Part shown: piece after piece, positions 1 to 9,921 of the stretch
Layout of the letters: every line of letters begins with the position of its first letter
Numbering within the stretch: the first letter of the stretch is position 1
Assembly (NCBI RefSeq): GCF_000702825.1
Contig: NZ_JNKF01000010.1
Span: 620,001-684,000 of the forward strand
DNA from: Prevotella sp. P6B1
GTDB taxonomy: Bacteria; Bacteroidota; Bacteroidia; Bacteroidales; Bacteroidaceae
DNA: 64,000 nt
Direction of reading: 5' to 3'
Program-made: the position numbers and the translations under genes
The notes under the pieces: model-generated
Databases searched by the model: none
What the model was told of the DNA's origin: nothing
Seen by the model: the letters and a program-made list of their open reading frames with translations, nothing else

Positions 1-319
1 GCTTGATGAGTACCAGACTGTCTATCTGCCTGCTTGCCATAATATAATCGGTAACGTTCAATCCGTTGTAGCCTATGCATTTCAATTCCTCACGTACAAT
101 GTCTGGGTCAAGAATGTTGTCACTCTTTAATAGATACGAATCTGCTAACGAGTCCAAATGCTCGCCTACCCATTGATAGGCAGCATTACCAGTGATGATA
201 TGATGGACAGAATCGGCATTCTCATGAGTATTGGTACTCATGTTTCCTGCCACAGCCCAAACCTGGCAGAAAAGCAGTTGTGCTATAAGGATTTTTCTAA
301 AGATAGATTGCATAGGCAT
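1..319 (-). CDS. Exported protein of unknown function, 5' part only
   Basis: An open frame runs on the minus strand from ATG at 319 (a second in-frame ATG is at 313) to the window edge with no stop, so only about 106 N-terminal residues are visible. The protein starts with a basic and hydrophobic stretch (RKILIAQLLFCQVWAVAG), a plausible signal peptide. The rest is polar and contains short recognisable strings such as AAYQWVGEHLDSLADSYLL and GYNGLNVTDYIMASRQIDS, but I do not recognise the family. A minus-strand promoter (TATATTTG read on that strand, at 344-351) lies 25 bp upstream and supports this start. The gene is divergent from the GH53 gene at 491. Confidence 0.6.
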   Translation of the reverse strand, partial: MPMQSIFRKILIAQLLFCQVWAVAGNMSTNTHENADSVHHIITGNAAYQWVGEHLDSLADSYLLKSDNILDPDIVREELKCIGYNGLNVTDYIMASRQIDSLVLIK

Positions 320-343
320 TTGATATTTATTGACTTTCGTCTG

Positions 344-351
344 CAAATATA
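344..351 (-). promoter_or_regulatory. Bacteroidota -7 promoter element for the leftmost gene
   Basis: The plus strand reads CAAATATA, which is TATATTTG on the minus strand and fits the TAnnTTTG consensus. It sits 25 bp before the ATG at 319. No clear -33 TTTG was found. Confidence 0.5.
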
Positions 352-463
352 CAACTTATTTTGATATAAACGAAGAATAACTGTTTTTTTTCGCATATCA
401 CCTTAATTGTTTAATAAAACCTAATATAAACAGATGTGGTAATGCAATTATAGAAAAAAGTTC

Positions 464-471
464 TATTTTTG
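464..471 (+). promoter_or_regulatory. Bacteroidota -7 promoter element for GH53
   Basis: TATTTTTG followed by CA fits the TAnnTTTG consensus and lies 20 bp upstream of the ATG at 491. The GH53 gene therefore has its own promoter, separate from the minus-strand galactan operon it converges with. Confidence 0.6.
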
Positions 472-490
472 CATCATATAAACAGACTGA

Positions 491-1516
491 ATGATGAAAT
501 TACTACTTGTATCAATGGTTTTGGCACTCTTTTCTCAGAGTGTTCATGCACAGGAGGACTTTGTGAAAGGGGCTGATGTGGGATTCCTCACTGGTCAGGA
601 AAAACATGGTGTGAAGTTTCATGACCGTAATGGTAAGGAACGTGACTGTTTAGAACTGCTGAAGAACGATTACCAGATGAAGGCCATCCGCATGCGTGTG
701 TGGGTAAACCCACGTGGCGGCATGAACGATAAGCATGAGTTACTGGCTATGGCTAAGCGTGCCAAAGCGTTGGGGATGGATCTGATGGTGGATTTCCATT
801 ACAGCGATTCGTGGGCCGATCCTGCCAAGCAGCCCATCCCCGAGGCTTGGAAAGATCATAGTTTCAAGCAGATGAAGAAGGATCTGCGCGAACATACCAT
901 TGATGTGCTTTCGCTACTCAAGGCTAATGGCATAGAGCCACGATGGGTACAGGTTGGTAACGAGACGGCTAACGGTTTACTCTGGCCCATGGGGCATATT
1001 GAACAGAATCCCAAACAGTATGCCGGCTTTATCCGTGCTGGTTACGATGCTGTGAAGCAGGTGTTCCCTCACGCGATAGTCATCGTACATCTGGACCGCG
1101 GCCACCTGCAGAGTCTTTATGATTATAATCTGGATATCGTGAAAAAGTATGGTGGTAAGTTTGATATGATAGGTATGTCGCTCTATCCTTACTGGGCTAT
1201 GCAGGATCATCCAGAATTAAATCCTGATGGGATTATTAGTGATTGTATCGCGAATATCCGTCATTGCAGCGAGAAATACGGTTGCGATGTAATGATTGTA
1301 GAAACGGGCTTTGAGGTCGACGAACAACATTCTGAAAAGATGGAAGAGGGGCGTAGACAGTTAACGCGTGTGATTCGCGAGGCTCGTCGTGATACCAAGG
1401 GGCATTGTCGTGGGGTGTTCTATTGGGAACCACAATGCCTACCTGGTGGCTACAAGCTTGGCGCCTTTAACAGCAACGCCGCACCTACAGCCATCATGGA
1501 AGCCTTTGTTGAATAG
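491..1516 (+). CDS. GH53 arabinogalactan endo-beta-1,4-galactanase
   Basis: This 341-residue protein should cut internal beta-1,4-galactosyl links in type I (arabino)galactan, the side chains of rhamnogalacturonan-I pectin. The N-terminus is a signal peptide ending near VHAQ, residue 21. GH53 signatures are clear: MRVWVNP, DFHYSDSWADP, the acid/base Glu in VQVGNE (about E158) and the nucleophile in MIVETGF (about E271). Length is normal for a single-domain GH53, with no accessory module. There is no lipobox Cys, so it is probably periplasmic or secreted. It converges on the GH30 gene with a 9-bp gap and has its own promoter. A second, only moderately similar GH53 lies at 54228, in another locus. 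Confidence 0.93.
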   Translation: MMKLLLVSMVLALFSQSVHAQEDFVKGADVGFLTGQEKHGVKFHDRNGKERDCLELLKNDYQMKAIRMRVWVNPRGGMNDKHELLAMAKRAKALGMDLMVDFHYSDSWADPAKQPIPEAWKDHSFKQMKKDLREHTIDVLSLLKANGIEPRWVQVGNETANGLLWPMGHIEQNPKQYAGFIRAGYDAVKQVFPHAIVIVHLDRGHLQSLYDYNLDIVKKYGGKFDMIGMSLYPYWAMQDHPELNPDGIISDCIANIRHCSEKYGCDVMIVETGFEVDEQHSEKMEEGRRQLTRVIREARRDTKGHCRGVFYWEPQCLPGGYKLGAFNSNAAPTAIMEAFVE

Positions 1517-1525
1517 AATGTAACG

Positions 1526-3046
1526 TTATTGTGCTACAAAAGTGGTGATACTACGGGGAGGCAATAATTGCTTTCCCGTTGTTTGTCCTATGGGTTTCAG
1601 TGTTTCGCCTGATACATCCGAAGTGCGATACATCTGCCATTGGACAGTTTGCTGATTTGACAGGTTGAGGCTGAAATCCTGCATCTGGTTGCTATAGTTG
1701 ATGACTACAGCCACCCATTTGCCATCGACATTCTGATAGGCAGAACACATCAAGCCATATGGATTGAATTCTGCCGATGAGGATACCTCGTAGCGGGTGG
1801 CACCAGGACGGATAAAACGACTGTAGTTGCCCAAAGCCCACATCAGACGAGAGTCAACGGCATAGCCGCTCTTCATATGGTCTGAGGTGTAGACTCGTAT
1901 GAGTCCATCCTTGTAATCCTCGCCCACAGAACGCCACCACGACCAACTTTCGGCATCGGCAAATACCAAGTCGTGATGAATCACACGTGCTACGTAAAGG
2001 GCTGTTTTCATCGAGAAGTCGTAGCCACCGCCGCCACCGATCTCCTCATCATTGCCCATGATACATAATTCTGTCTGCCAGAACTTCAGACCGTATTTAG
2101 CGATGGTATCGCGTAGCTGTTCGCGAATCTCTCTCATATAAGGTACTGGGGTGTTTGTCCAATAGCTGTGCCCAACCATCAGCCGAGGCACATTGGGTAC
2201 ATTGCCCAGATAGGTCTTTGTACTGTCTTTCGAGAAGAAGGTGCGTATCTGATAGCCACGCTCCCAGTTCGTCTCGTGAGTTGCTAAGAGACAGCGTAGA
2301 TCGCTCGACTCATCGACAATAATCTGGGTGGTAAGACCTTGCTTTTTAAATGCCTTTCCGGTTTCACGTATCAGTCGGGCAATCTCTCGGTTGGTGGCAG
2401 GCGAACCTTCCTGTTTAGGACCAAGCCAGTTCCAGTGACCATCAGGCTCGTTGACAGGGCAGAGATAATCAAAATGGATGCCATCGTGTTCCTCTATGCC
2501 TTTAACGGCTGTTGCCATAAATTTGGCAAAGTCGTCATAACAGTCATCCTTCAGATTGATGGTACCACCTCGTCCGGTATTTGTTGCCAGACCATTCTGC
2601 GTGAAATATACGGGGGCAGAATTCATGAAGGCCAGGAAATGGGGTACTCCACGCTGTTGTGCCATCTTCAGGAACTTACGTTGTCCTGGTTGCTTAGTCC
2701 AATCGTATGACCCCTCCTTTGTTAAGAAGCACTCCGTACGTGTTCCGGGTTGTATCTGTGAGTCTTTACCCTGTTCGGCACTGCCTGTTCCTAAATTGAA
2801 ACGCCATACCGAAAGACCGATACCTTTGGGCTTACCCTGGGCATCGTTTTCGAGTGAGAAAAGCCAATCGGCAATCTTCTCTTGCTCTGTTTGATCATCC
2901 CAAAGACCGATAAACTGCATCGACCATGCATCAGAAGCACCAAAGTGCAGAATTTTCTGACGTGGCTGACTGACTTCAATCTTAAAGTCTGTTGCGTGAC
3001 ATACAGAGGCCACTGTAGCCAGAGCTAATAACCATTGATATCTCAT
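1526..3046 (-). CDS. GH30 family glycoside hydrolase, likely endo-beta-1,6-galactanase type (GH30-A)
   Basis: This 506-residue secreted enzyme has a signal peptide ending near CHATD (residue 19), then a GH30 (beta/alpha)8 barrel with its side beta-domain. The acid/base Glu is in CPVNEPDGHWNW (E200) and the nucleophile Glu in FWQTELC (E326). The pattern FGASDAW, GIGLSVWRFNLGTGSAEQG and NSAPVYFTQNG resembles GH30 members annotated as endo-beta-1,6-galactanases; the exact linkage is inferred. It is the last gene of the minus-strand operon. Its ATG overlaps the stop of GH30-B by 4 nt (ATGA), so translation is probably coupled. There is no C-terminal sorting tail, unlike its neighbour. Confidence 0.88.
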   Translation of the reverse strand: MRYQWLLALATVASVCHATDFKIEVSQPRQKILHFGASDAWSMQFIGLWDDQTEQEKIADWLFSLENDAQGKPKGIGLSVWRFNLGTGSAEQGKDSQIQPGTRTECFLTKEGSYDWTKQPGQRKFLKMAQQRGVPHFLAFMNSAPVYFTQNGLATNTGRGGTINLKDDCYDDFAKFMATAVKGIEEHDGIHFDYLCPVNEPDGHWNWLGPKQEGSPATNREIARLIRETGKAFKKQGLTTQIIVDESSDLRCLLATHETNWERGYQIRTFFSKDSTKTYLGNVPNVPRLMVGHSYWTNTPVPYMREIREQLRDTIAKYGLKFWQTELCIMGNDEEIGGGGGYDFSMKTALYVARVIHHDLVFADAESWSWWRSVGEDYKDGLIRVYTSDHMKSGYAVDSRLMWALGNYSRFIRPGATRYEVSSSAEFNPYGLMCSAYQNVDGKWVAVVINYSNQMQDFSLNLSNQQTVQWQMYRTSDVSGETLKPIGQTTGKQLLPPRSITTFVAQ

Positions 3047-5247
3047 TTTACAATGTATTTCTTACCATTCTTAATATAAATACCCTTTTGTGGACGGCTT
3101 ATCAACTGACCATTAAGAGAATAGATTCTATCGTCGTTTCTATTGTTGACTCTTACTTCACTTATGCCAGTTGAGTTGCCAAGGGTTGCAACTACAGTGA
3201 CCACCGAACGAGCTGGTATTTCCAGATTGGTGGCATCGTTAAGCGATGAAACCAACTGTAAGTCGTGCTCCTTGTCAGTGACATAGGTCTTGATACCATC
3301 AATAGACTTGTCTGTCAGAGTAAGTCCAATCTTACGACTGGTGCGATTCATGTTAACCATGACTGTTACTAAAGTCTTTCCATTGGGCGACAACCATGAT
3401 GAGCCCATTAGTGCGTTCATCTCATCGGCGCCGCTCACGTCAACACGCTGATAGCCGGGACGGATGAAACGACTGTAGTTTCCAAGTACCCAGAGGTTTT
3501 TGTCGGCTGTCAAAGTACCTCCTTCTTTTATATCACCATAACTCTCCTCACCAGTGTCGCCCTTGGCATTCATGCGAATCAGGTAGAAACGGTTTTTCTG
3601 ACTGTATTTCTCTTGTGCGAATGATGTCCAGTACGACCATCCTGACATGTTGCCATAGTTCAGGTCGCAATAGATCAGTTTGCCCATATAGAGGGCGATA
3701 TCCATTTTGGTTGCAGCTTCGTAGCTGGCAGGAAAACCTGCAGAGGTAGATGGCGCTGTATCAAGCATCGACCACTCTGTCTGTATTACTTCAAGTCCGT
3801 ACTCGTTGGCGGCATCACGCACTTCTTCACGGATGTTCTTTAAATCTGTGTTGTTAGTGAATGTCCAGTAGCTATGACCTGCTACTACCTTTGCTAACGA
3901 GGGTAAGTCACCGATATAAGTCGAACTGCCACTCTTGAAGAAGGCATTAATCTGATTCGAAGCCCTGCCTGTGCCGCTATAGAGCAGATCCCATGAGCTG
4001 GCTTCAGGAATTAGGATCTTGGTAGTGAGCTCGCGATCCACAATGCTCTTATTGAGTTCTTTAGCTAACTTGGCGATGTTTGCATTTTCCCATGGTGAAC
4101 CCTCCTGACCGTCTTTCCATTCAAATCGAGGTTCATTGACTGGGTCAATATAGGTCACGTTGTAACCCTCATCCACGAAATGCTTGGTGGTTGTTGCTAA
4201 GAATTCAGCAAAGTCGTCGTAACAGTCATCTTTCAGATTGCACGATAAATCCTGTCCGTTTGTGTTTGCTTTTCCGGTTTTTGTTTGATAAACAGGGGCA
4301 GAGTTTGAGAATAGCAGGAAGTGGTCGACACCATAGTCCTTAGCTTGTTTCATGAACCACTGCTGACCATTGCATTTGGTCCAGTCATAGGTGCCGTCCG
4401 ACTTTAGGTAACACTCTGCTCGTCGTGTCTCGTCGTCGATATTGCTATTGGAACCCTGTTCTGCGGAACCTGCTCCGATGTTGACACGCCAACATGACAG
4501 ACCGATACCTTCTGGATTGCCATCGCCGTCCATCTGCTGACTGAATAGCCATCGAGCAGCTTTCTCTTTCTCTGTAGTGCTGAAATAGTCACTGATGTAC
4601 TCTGCTGTCCAACAATCGCTGGCACCAAAGTCTTGGACGGTCTGATAGGTCTTGCTCAGGTCAATCTTGACCTCAGCAGGAGGTAGGGCTTCACCTGCGC
4701 CTAATGAGATGTCATCAAAACAATAGGTAGCTTCGCCCCAACCAGAACGTGGGTCACTCCAGTTGCAGCTTAAAACAATATAGATGGTTTTCAGGGTCTT
4801 TCCGACAAAGTCTGCCAGATCAATGCTGATACGCTCCCACGTCGCATCGGCAGATAGCTTGCCGATATAGAGTTGATGGGCTTCTTCATAGCCGTTAAAG
4901 CCTATACGCATATCCTTGGGTTGAATAGAACGGTAGGCCAGCATTGTGAGAATGCGATTTTCATCACTGATGACTACTGGTTCTTTCAGATCAAGAATGA
5001 TAAAGTTTTTCTGCCAGTCGGCATCTGCCTTGTTGGTTGCTCCGGCACATTTGTCCGAGGTGTTGAGTCCCGTCTTCGACGGGTTGTCCATCACGGATGG
5101 CTTCACAGAGAAGAGACTCCCCTGATAGTCCTTGTTGATTTTCAGATTGCCCGCAGTGCCGTCTTCAAAATCGGCAAGGAGCGTTGTTTGTGCACTGGCG
5201 ATGACCGACATCATCAGCCCAACCAGAAATATCAGGGAACGTCTCAT
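3043..5247 (-). CDS. GH30 glycoside hydrolase with N-terminal beta-sandwich domain and T9SS-like tail (GH30-B)
   Basis: This 734-residue protein has three parts after the signal peptide (cleavage near ASAQ, residue 20). Residues 25-185 look like a carbohydrate-binding jelly roll (ADFEDGTAGN start, CFDDISLG end). Residues 195-680 are a GH30 barrel with acid/base Glu in PVNEPRFEW (E372) and nucleophile Glu in VIQTEWS (E491). The last 40 residues (RIYSLNGQLI, KGIYIKNGKKYIVK) resemble the type IX secretion sorting tail common in Prevotella. It is a paralogue of GH30-A, sharing FGASD-CW, GAGSAEQG, NSAPVYQT and LKDDCYDDFAEF, so the pair arose by duplication with later gain of modules. It probably attacks beta-galactan from the cell surface. 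Confidence 0.87.
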   Translation of the reverse strand: MRRSLIFLVGLMMSVIASAQTTLLADFEDGTAGNLKINKDYQGSLFSVKPSVMDNPSKTGLNTSDKCAGATNKADADWQKNFIILDLKEPVVISDENRILTMLAYRSIQPKDMRIGFNGYEEAHQLYIGKLSADATWERISIDLADFVGKTLKTIYIVLSCNWSDPRSGWGEATYCFDDISLGAGEALPPAEVKIDLSKTYQTVQDFGASDCWTAEYISDYFSTTEKEKAARWLFSQQMDGDGNPEGIGLSCWRVNIGAGSAEQGSNSNIDDETRRAECYLKSDGTYDWTKCNGQQWFMKQAKDYGVDHFLLFSNSAPVYQTKTGKANTNGQDLSCNLKDDCYDDFAEFLATTTKHFVDEGYNVTYIDPVNEPRFEWKDGQEGSPWENANIAKLAKELNKSIVDRELTTKILIPEASSWDLLYSGTGRASNQINAFFKSGSSTYIGDLPSLAKVVAGHSYWTFTNNTDLKNIREEVRDAANEYGLEVIQTEWSMLDTAPSTSAGFPASYEAATKMDIALYMGKLIYCDLNYGNMSGWSYWTSFAQEKYSQKNRFYLIRMNAKGDTGEESYGDIKEGGTLTADKNLWVLGNYSRFIRPGYQRVDVSGADEMNALMGSSWLSPNGKTLVTVMVNMNRTSRKIGLTLTDKSIDGIKTYVTDKEHDLQLVSSLNDATNLEIPARSVVTVVATLGNSTGISEVRVNNRNDDRIYSLNGQLISRPQKGIYIKNGKKYIVK

Positions 5248-5276
5248 CTCTTATAAAGCTTTTGTTATATTAGTTA

Positions 5277-6866
5277 TTATTTGTATCCAGGGTTTTGTTT
5301 AATGCTACCATTCGACATGGTAATCTCTGAGTTTGGAATGGGGAACAACAGGTCGCGTGTCTCATCGAAGCTAATACCTTTGTCCGAAGCCTCATTCTGG
5401 TTCGAGATTTCCCACTCGTCGGTACTCTCAACAGTATTATAACGTACGAAGCTACCATTGGCGCCCATGACGTTGCAGATAGCAGGCTTGCCGTTATCGT
5501 CCTTCCAACGACGGAGGTCGAACAGACGGTTGCCTTCCAGAGCCAACTCTAAACGGCGCTCCAAACGGATAGCATCGCGCAGTGACTTGCCAGTAGAAGT
5601 AACGGGATCGAGGTTTACACGATCACGTACCTGATTCAGTGCCTTCTGAGCTTCTGTATCATGACCAAGTGCATTCTCCACCTCGGCCTTCATCAGCAGA
5701 ACATCAGCATAGCGCAGTACACGATAATTCAAAGGAATGTGAGCTGCATCGTATTGCGATGGACGACGGTCAACAGGGATATAGAGTTTCATGTTGGCAC
5801 GAGCACTCTTATGTTTGCTTGGTGAAATGATATAAGGATTGTCCTCATTCCATGTAGGATCACCAGGCACTTCTGTCTGGCCATGACGCATGATAGTGTA
5901 CTTCAGGCGGATATCGTCGTCAGCATCTTTGAAGGCCTTCTCCAAATTACTGGTAGGACCGCCCCATGACCATCCTGAGTCATCGCGAGAACCGGTAACA
6001 ACAGAGAAACGCTCACCAACACCGTAGCGAGTGTCGTCATTGGTCTGGAATTCGAAAAGTCCTTCCTTACTGTTGTTATAGTCCATGCTCCATACCTTAG
6101 CAAAGTCGTCGAGTAGCTCATACTCACCGCTGCTGATAACGGCATCAAGCTGTGTCTTGGCCTCATCATACTTCTCTTGGTAGAGATAAACCTTGCCCAA
6201 CAAACCCTGAGCTGCGCCTTTTGTAGCGCGGCCCATGTCGGCCGCAGCATATTGTGAACGGAGTGGTAGAGCGGCAATCGCATCCTTCAGATCCTGCTCA
6301 ATAAAAGCATAGGTCTCTGTGTCTGTGGCACGTTCAATGCCCTGAATCTCGCTTGGCATTTTCAGACCATCAATGATGGGCATGCCACCAAAATTGCGGA
6401 GCAGATCAAAGTACATGAAGGCACGCAGGAACTTGGCCTCGCCAATCAGACGGTTCTTGTAGCTCTCGTCATTAAATGTTACCTCAGGAATCTTCAAGAT
6501 GGCAATGTTGCACTGCAAGATGCCTTTCCAACGATACTGGTAGAAATTCTGAACGGCGTTTCCACCCTCGATGGTGTTACCTGTGTAATGCGACAGAGGC
6601 TTGTAGTCGCCAGGCTCCTGTGTGGTGTTACCCATCCACTCGTCATCAGTACACATGTCAACCAGTCCATAGTGCTTATAGATCTGCCACCAGTCGTCGC
6701 AAGCCAGATAGGCGTAGCAGCCTACCACCTGGTTAGCACATTCATCCTCAGTGGCAAAGTAGTTGTTCATATCCTGCTGTCCCAAAATAGGCTCTTCAAG
6801 GAAACTCGAGCAGCTGGTCAGCGTAAGTCCTGCGGCTAATGTCAAGCCAAATAATATCTTTTTCAT
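5277..6866 (-). CDS. SusD/RagB-family surface glycan-binding lipoprotein (PUL1)
   Basis: This 529-residue lipoprotein has a type II signal peptide ending TLTSC (Cys19) followed by SSFLEEP, the usual SusD start. The central region carries TPR-like helices (KYDEAKTQLDAVI, YADVLLMKAEVENALG), and the C-terminus has the family hallmark LFPIPNSEI ... QNPGYK. SusD proteins act as a lid on their SusC partner at the cell surface and help capture oligosaccharides. The gene lies 21 bp after the SusC gene and 29 bp before GH30-B, so it is in the same operon. The ligand is inferred to be a beta-galactan because of the GH30 and GH53 neighbours. Confidence 0.95.
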   Translation of the reverse strand: MKKILFGLTLAAGLTLTSCSSFLEEPILGQQDMNNYFATEDECANQVVGCYAYLACDDWWQIYKHYGLVDMCTDDEWMGNTTQEPGDYKPLSHYTGNTIEGGNAVQNFYQYRWKGILQCNIAILKIPEVTFNDESYKNRLIGEAKFLRAFMYFDLLRNFGGMPIIDGLKMPSEIQGIERATDTETYAFIEQDLKDAIAALPLRSQYAAADMGRATKGAAQGLLGKVYLYQEKYDEAKTQLDAVISSGEYELLDDFAKVWSMDYNNSKEGLFEFQTNDDTRYGVGERFSVVTGSRDDSGWSWGGPTSNLEKAFKDADDDIRLKYTIMRHGQTEVPGDPTWNEDNPYIISPSKHKSARANMKLYIPVDRRPSQYDAAHIPLNYRVLRYADVLLMKAEVENALGHDTEAQKALNQVRDRVNLDPVTSTGKSLRDAIRLERRLELALEGNRLFDLRRWKDDNGKPAICNVMGANGSFVRYNTVESTDEWEISNQNEASDKGISFDETRDLLFPIPNSEITMSNGSIKQNPGYK

Positions 6867-6887
6867 ATCAGTATTCCTTTTAAATAA

Positions 6888-9800
6888 TTAGAAATTGAGG
6901 TTTACGCCCAGCAGGAAGGTGCGTGGGTTTGGATAGCCTGTCCAGTCGATACCAGCCTCTGTGACACTACCCATGGCTGCTGTTTCTGGGTCCATGCCGC
7001 TGTATCCTGTGATGGTGAAGAGGTTCTGGGCCGACAGAGAAATGCGGGCAGTCATCTTCGGACCAAGGATGTTCTTGGGAAGTGTATAGCCAATCTGGAG
7101 TAGCTTCAGACGCATATAGCTACCGTCTTCAACAAAGAAAGTTGAAGGCTTGTTGTGGTTGCCGTTAGCGTCGTTTACAGAGAGGCGGGGAACATCTGTA
7201 TTGGTGTTGTCTGTGCGCCAGGCCTTATCATATGTGCCGGCAATCACATTCATACCATCGGTACCGAAGTAGCGATCCTTATTCAGATTGTAGATATCGT
7301 TGCCGAAGGTTCCATAGAACTGAGCTAGGAAGTCGAAGTTCTTCCATGAAGCATTCAGGTTGATACCCAGCATCAGGTCGGGGAATGGGTTACCGATATA
7401 TGATTTGTCATTCTCGTCAATCTTGCCGTCGTGGTTGATATCTTTGTAACGGAAATCACCAGGCTGAGCGTTAGGCTGCATCAGTTCACCATACTGACTG
7501 GTGTAAGAGCGAACCTCTGTCTCGTTCTGGAAGATGCCATCAACGGTGTAGCCATAGAACTGAGAAATCAGCTGACCGGCCTCGTTGCGGATGATGTTAT
7601 CGCCATTGTGGCTACCTGTGTAGATATAGTCGCCGTTCAGGGTGATAGCCTTGTTCTTGACGCTTGAGAGGTTTACGCCTACGCCATAGCTGAAATCGCT
7701 CACTCTATCCTGCCAGTTGATACCAAGTTCCCAACCGGTAGCGCGCATCTCACCTACATTCTCCCACATCTGACCGTTCCACATGGGGTAGCCCAGCAAG
7801 AGCAGGTTATCCTTCTTCATCAGCATGTCGTGGCTGGTTTTGCGGAACCAGTCGGCTGTAACACGCAGACGACTCTGCAGGAAGGCAGCATCGATACCGA
7901 TGTTGTAATCCTCAACAGTCTCCCACTTCAGCTTCTGGTTACCAATACCGCTCACCTGTGAACCAACTATAATCTGGTCGCCCAGTACATAGCGCATGGT
8001 GCCGATGCTGCTCAGATAGGCTGAATTGTCGATATTCTGGTTACCAACCTTACCCCATCCAAGACGGAGCTTCAGGTCGTCAACAATGTTCTGCTTTTTC
8101 ATGAACTCCTCGCCGGTAATACGCCATGCAGCGCTGACTGCGGGGAAGGTGGCATACTTATTACCTGTAGAGAACTTAGAAGAACCATCGACACGGATCG
8201 AAGCTGTCAGATAGTACTTTTCAGCATAGTTATACATCACACGACCGAGATAAGATATCAGACTGGTGTATGAGTTGTAACCGCTGGCATCATCGTCGGC
8301 AGTACCTGCACTCACATAGCGCATGGTCTCTACATTCGAAGGAATATCATAGCTGGTTCCGTAGAGATTATAATACTGGAAACGCTCCATGGTATAACCT
8401 GCCATCAGATTCAGGTTGTGCTTCTGATTGAAGGTCTTCATGAAGGTCAGTGTATTGGTCCAGTTCCAATCTACATTGTTGGCATAGGTACGAGATGCCT
8501 GGTTCCGGTCAGCCTTCTCCAGATTGTCGATAAAGAAGTTGGGTGTGAACGAATCGGCCATATTGAATCGGGCATTCAGACCGAACTGTGTACGGAAAGT
8601 CAGTCCCTCAATCGGTGTGATAGCGATATACGGTGTAGCCAGAAGACCATATTCGTCGGCACCTGCATCCAGACGGTACATAGAGGCAACGGGGTTCCAC
8701 TCCTGATTGTTGTTAGAACGGGCATAGTTGCTGTACTCATTGCTGGTCCACTGCTCTTTAGGCAGCATCACATTGGTAGTGGGGTCCATGCTCATCACTG
8801 CACCCATCAAACTTGGGGTGTTGTCCCAGTTCTCATAGCGTGGAGTCAGGTCGATACCGGCCTTTACCATCTTGTTGAAGTTGTACTCCATAGAGAAGCG
8901 GGCAGAGAGCTTCTGCCAGTAACCGGTCTTATACTGAGAGTTCTGGCGATAGTAACCAATGTTTGATGAGTAGATGAACTTATCGTTACCGCCAGAGAAT
9001 CCAATGTTGTAATTCTGCTGGATAGCTGCTTTGTTGAATACCTCGTCCCACCAGTCGGTACTGCCACCTCCCTTGAAAGGAGATACCTGACCGTCGTTGG
9101 TGTAACGGGCGTTGTAAACCTTTTCGTATTCTGCGGCATCAGCGATGTCGGGCTTAGAGAGCGTCTGAATACCAACGGTGGCAGAAGCTGTGAACTTTGT
9201 TACGCCAGCAGCTCCTTTTTTAGTTGTGATCAGAACCACACCGTTCGAAGCACGAGTACCATAGATGGCACTGGCTGAAGCATCCTTCAGAACCTGCATC
9301 GACTCGATGTCATTCTGGTTCAGGAAGTTGATGTTGGTGCCTACGGGCATTCCGTCAACAACGTAAAGAGGGTCAGAACCATTGATGGTCGATACACCGC
9401 GGATGATGACGCGTGGGGTGGCTCCTGGACTACCGGCACCAGTTACCTGTACACCGTTTACTTGTCCCTGGAGGGCGTTCATCACGTTACCTGTTGACAA
9501 TTTCTCCAGTTTCTCGCCCTTAATAGCTGAAATACTGCTGGTCAGGTCGCCTTTCTTGGCTACACCATAACCGATAACTACAACCTCGTTCAGGTCGTTG
9601 GTCTCGTCTTTAAGTATCACGTTAATGGTTGTGCGACCATTAACGGCCTGCTCTACAGTCTTGTAGCCGATATATGAAAATACCAGTGTGGCATTCTTGT
9701 CGACAGACAGCTGGTAGTTACCGTCATAATCAGTAACTGTACCATTGCCAGCTCCTTTCACTTTTACCGTTGCACCAATAATAGGTTCATTGGTGGCTGT

Positions 9801-9890
9801 CTCGGTTACTGTACCTTTCACCGTGATGTTCTGTGCCTTCGCAGCCAGTGCAACAACGGCAATTAGCATGGTTAATAAATATCTTTTCAT
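6888..9890 (-). CDS. SusC/RagA-family TonB-dependent outer-membrane transporter (PUL1)
   Basis: This 1000-residue outer-membrane importer uses TonB energy to take up oligosaccharides. It has a signal peptide (to about AKAQ, residue 20), an N-terminal carboxypeptidase-regulatory-like domain (ITVKGTVTE through INVILKDE), the TonB-box-proximal SusC motif EVVVIGYG, a plug domain (VIIRGVSTINGSDPLYVVDG, VLKDASASAIYG) and a beta-barrel ending in the aromatic LLGVNLNF. It forms a pair with the SusD gene 21 bp downstream and follows the glycan-binding lipoprotein gene. The length is typical. The expected cargo is a galacto-oligosaccharide, inferred from context. Confidence 0.95.
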   Translation of the reverse strand: MKRYLLTMLIAVVALAAKAQNITVKGTVTETATNEPIIGATVKVKGAGNGTVTDYDGNYQLSVDKNATLVFSYIGYKTVEQAVNGRTTINVILKDETNDLNEVVVIGYGVAKKGDLTSSISAIKGEKLEKLSTGNVMNALQGQVNGVQVTGAGSPGATPRVIIRGVSTINGSDPLYVVDGMPVGTNINFLNQNDIESMQVLKDASASAIYGTRASNGVVLITTKKGAAGVTKFTASATVGIQTLSKPDIADAAEYEKVYNARYTNDGQVSPFKGGGSTDWWDEVFNKAAIQQNYNIGFSGGNDKFIYSSNIGYYRQNSQYKTGYWQKLSARFSMEYNFNKMVKAGIDLTPRYENWDNTPSLMGAVMSMDPTTNVMLPKEQWTSNEYSNYARSNNNQEWNPVASMYRLDAGADEYGLLATPYIAITPIEGLTFRTQFGLNARFNMADSFTPNFFIDNLEKADRNQASRTYANNVDWNWTNTLTFMKTFNQKHNLNLMAGYTMERFQYYNLYGTSYDIPSNVETMRYVSAGTADDDASGYNSYTSLISYLGRVMYNYAEKYYLTASIRVDGSSKFSTGNKYATFPAVSAAWRITGEEFMKKQNIVDDLKLRLGWGKVGNQNIDNSAYLSSIGTMRYVLGDQIIVGSQVSGIGNQKLKWETVEDYNIGIDAAFLQSRLRVTADWFRKTSHDMLMKKDNLLLLGYPMWNGQMWENVGEMRATGWELGINWQDRVSDFSYGVGVNLSSVKNKAITLNGDYIYTGSHNGDNIIRNEAGQLISQFYGYTVDGIFQNETEVRSYTSQYGELMQPNAQPGDFRYKDINHDGKIDENDKSYIGNPFPDLMLGINLNASWKNFDFLAQFYGTFGNDIYNLNKDRYFGTDGMNVIAGTYDKAWRTDNTNTDVPRLSVNDANGNHNKPSTFFVEDGSYMRLKLLQIGYTLPKNILGPKMTARISLSAQNLFTITGYSGMDPETAAMGSVTEAGIDWTGYPNPRTFLLGVNLNF

Positions 9891-9921
9891 ATCGAATAGT
9901 CTTTATATTAATAATTAGGTA

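Noticed and set aside
2339..2710. Plus-strand reading frame of 123 codons
   Set aside because: Lies fully opposite the GH30-A gene, with no promoter, no family motif and atypical composition; a shadow frame.
8418..8966. Plus-strand reading frame of 182 codons
   Set aside because: Antisense to the SusC gene; the real frame has clear SusC motifs and this one has none.
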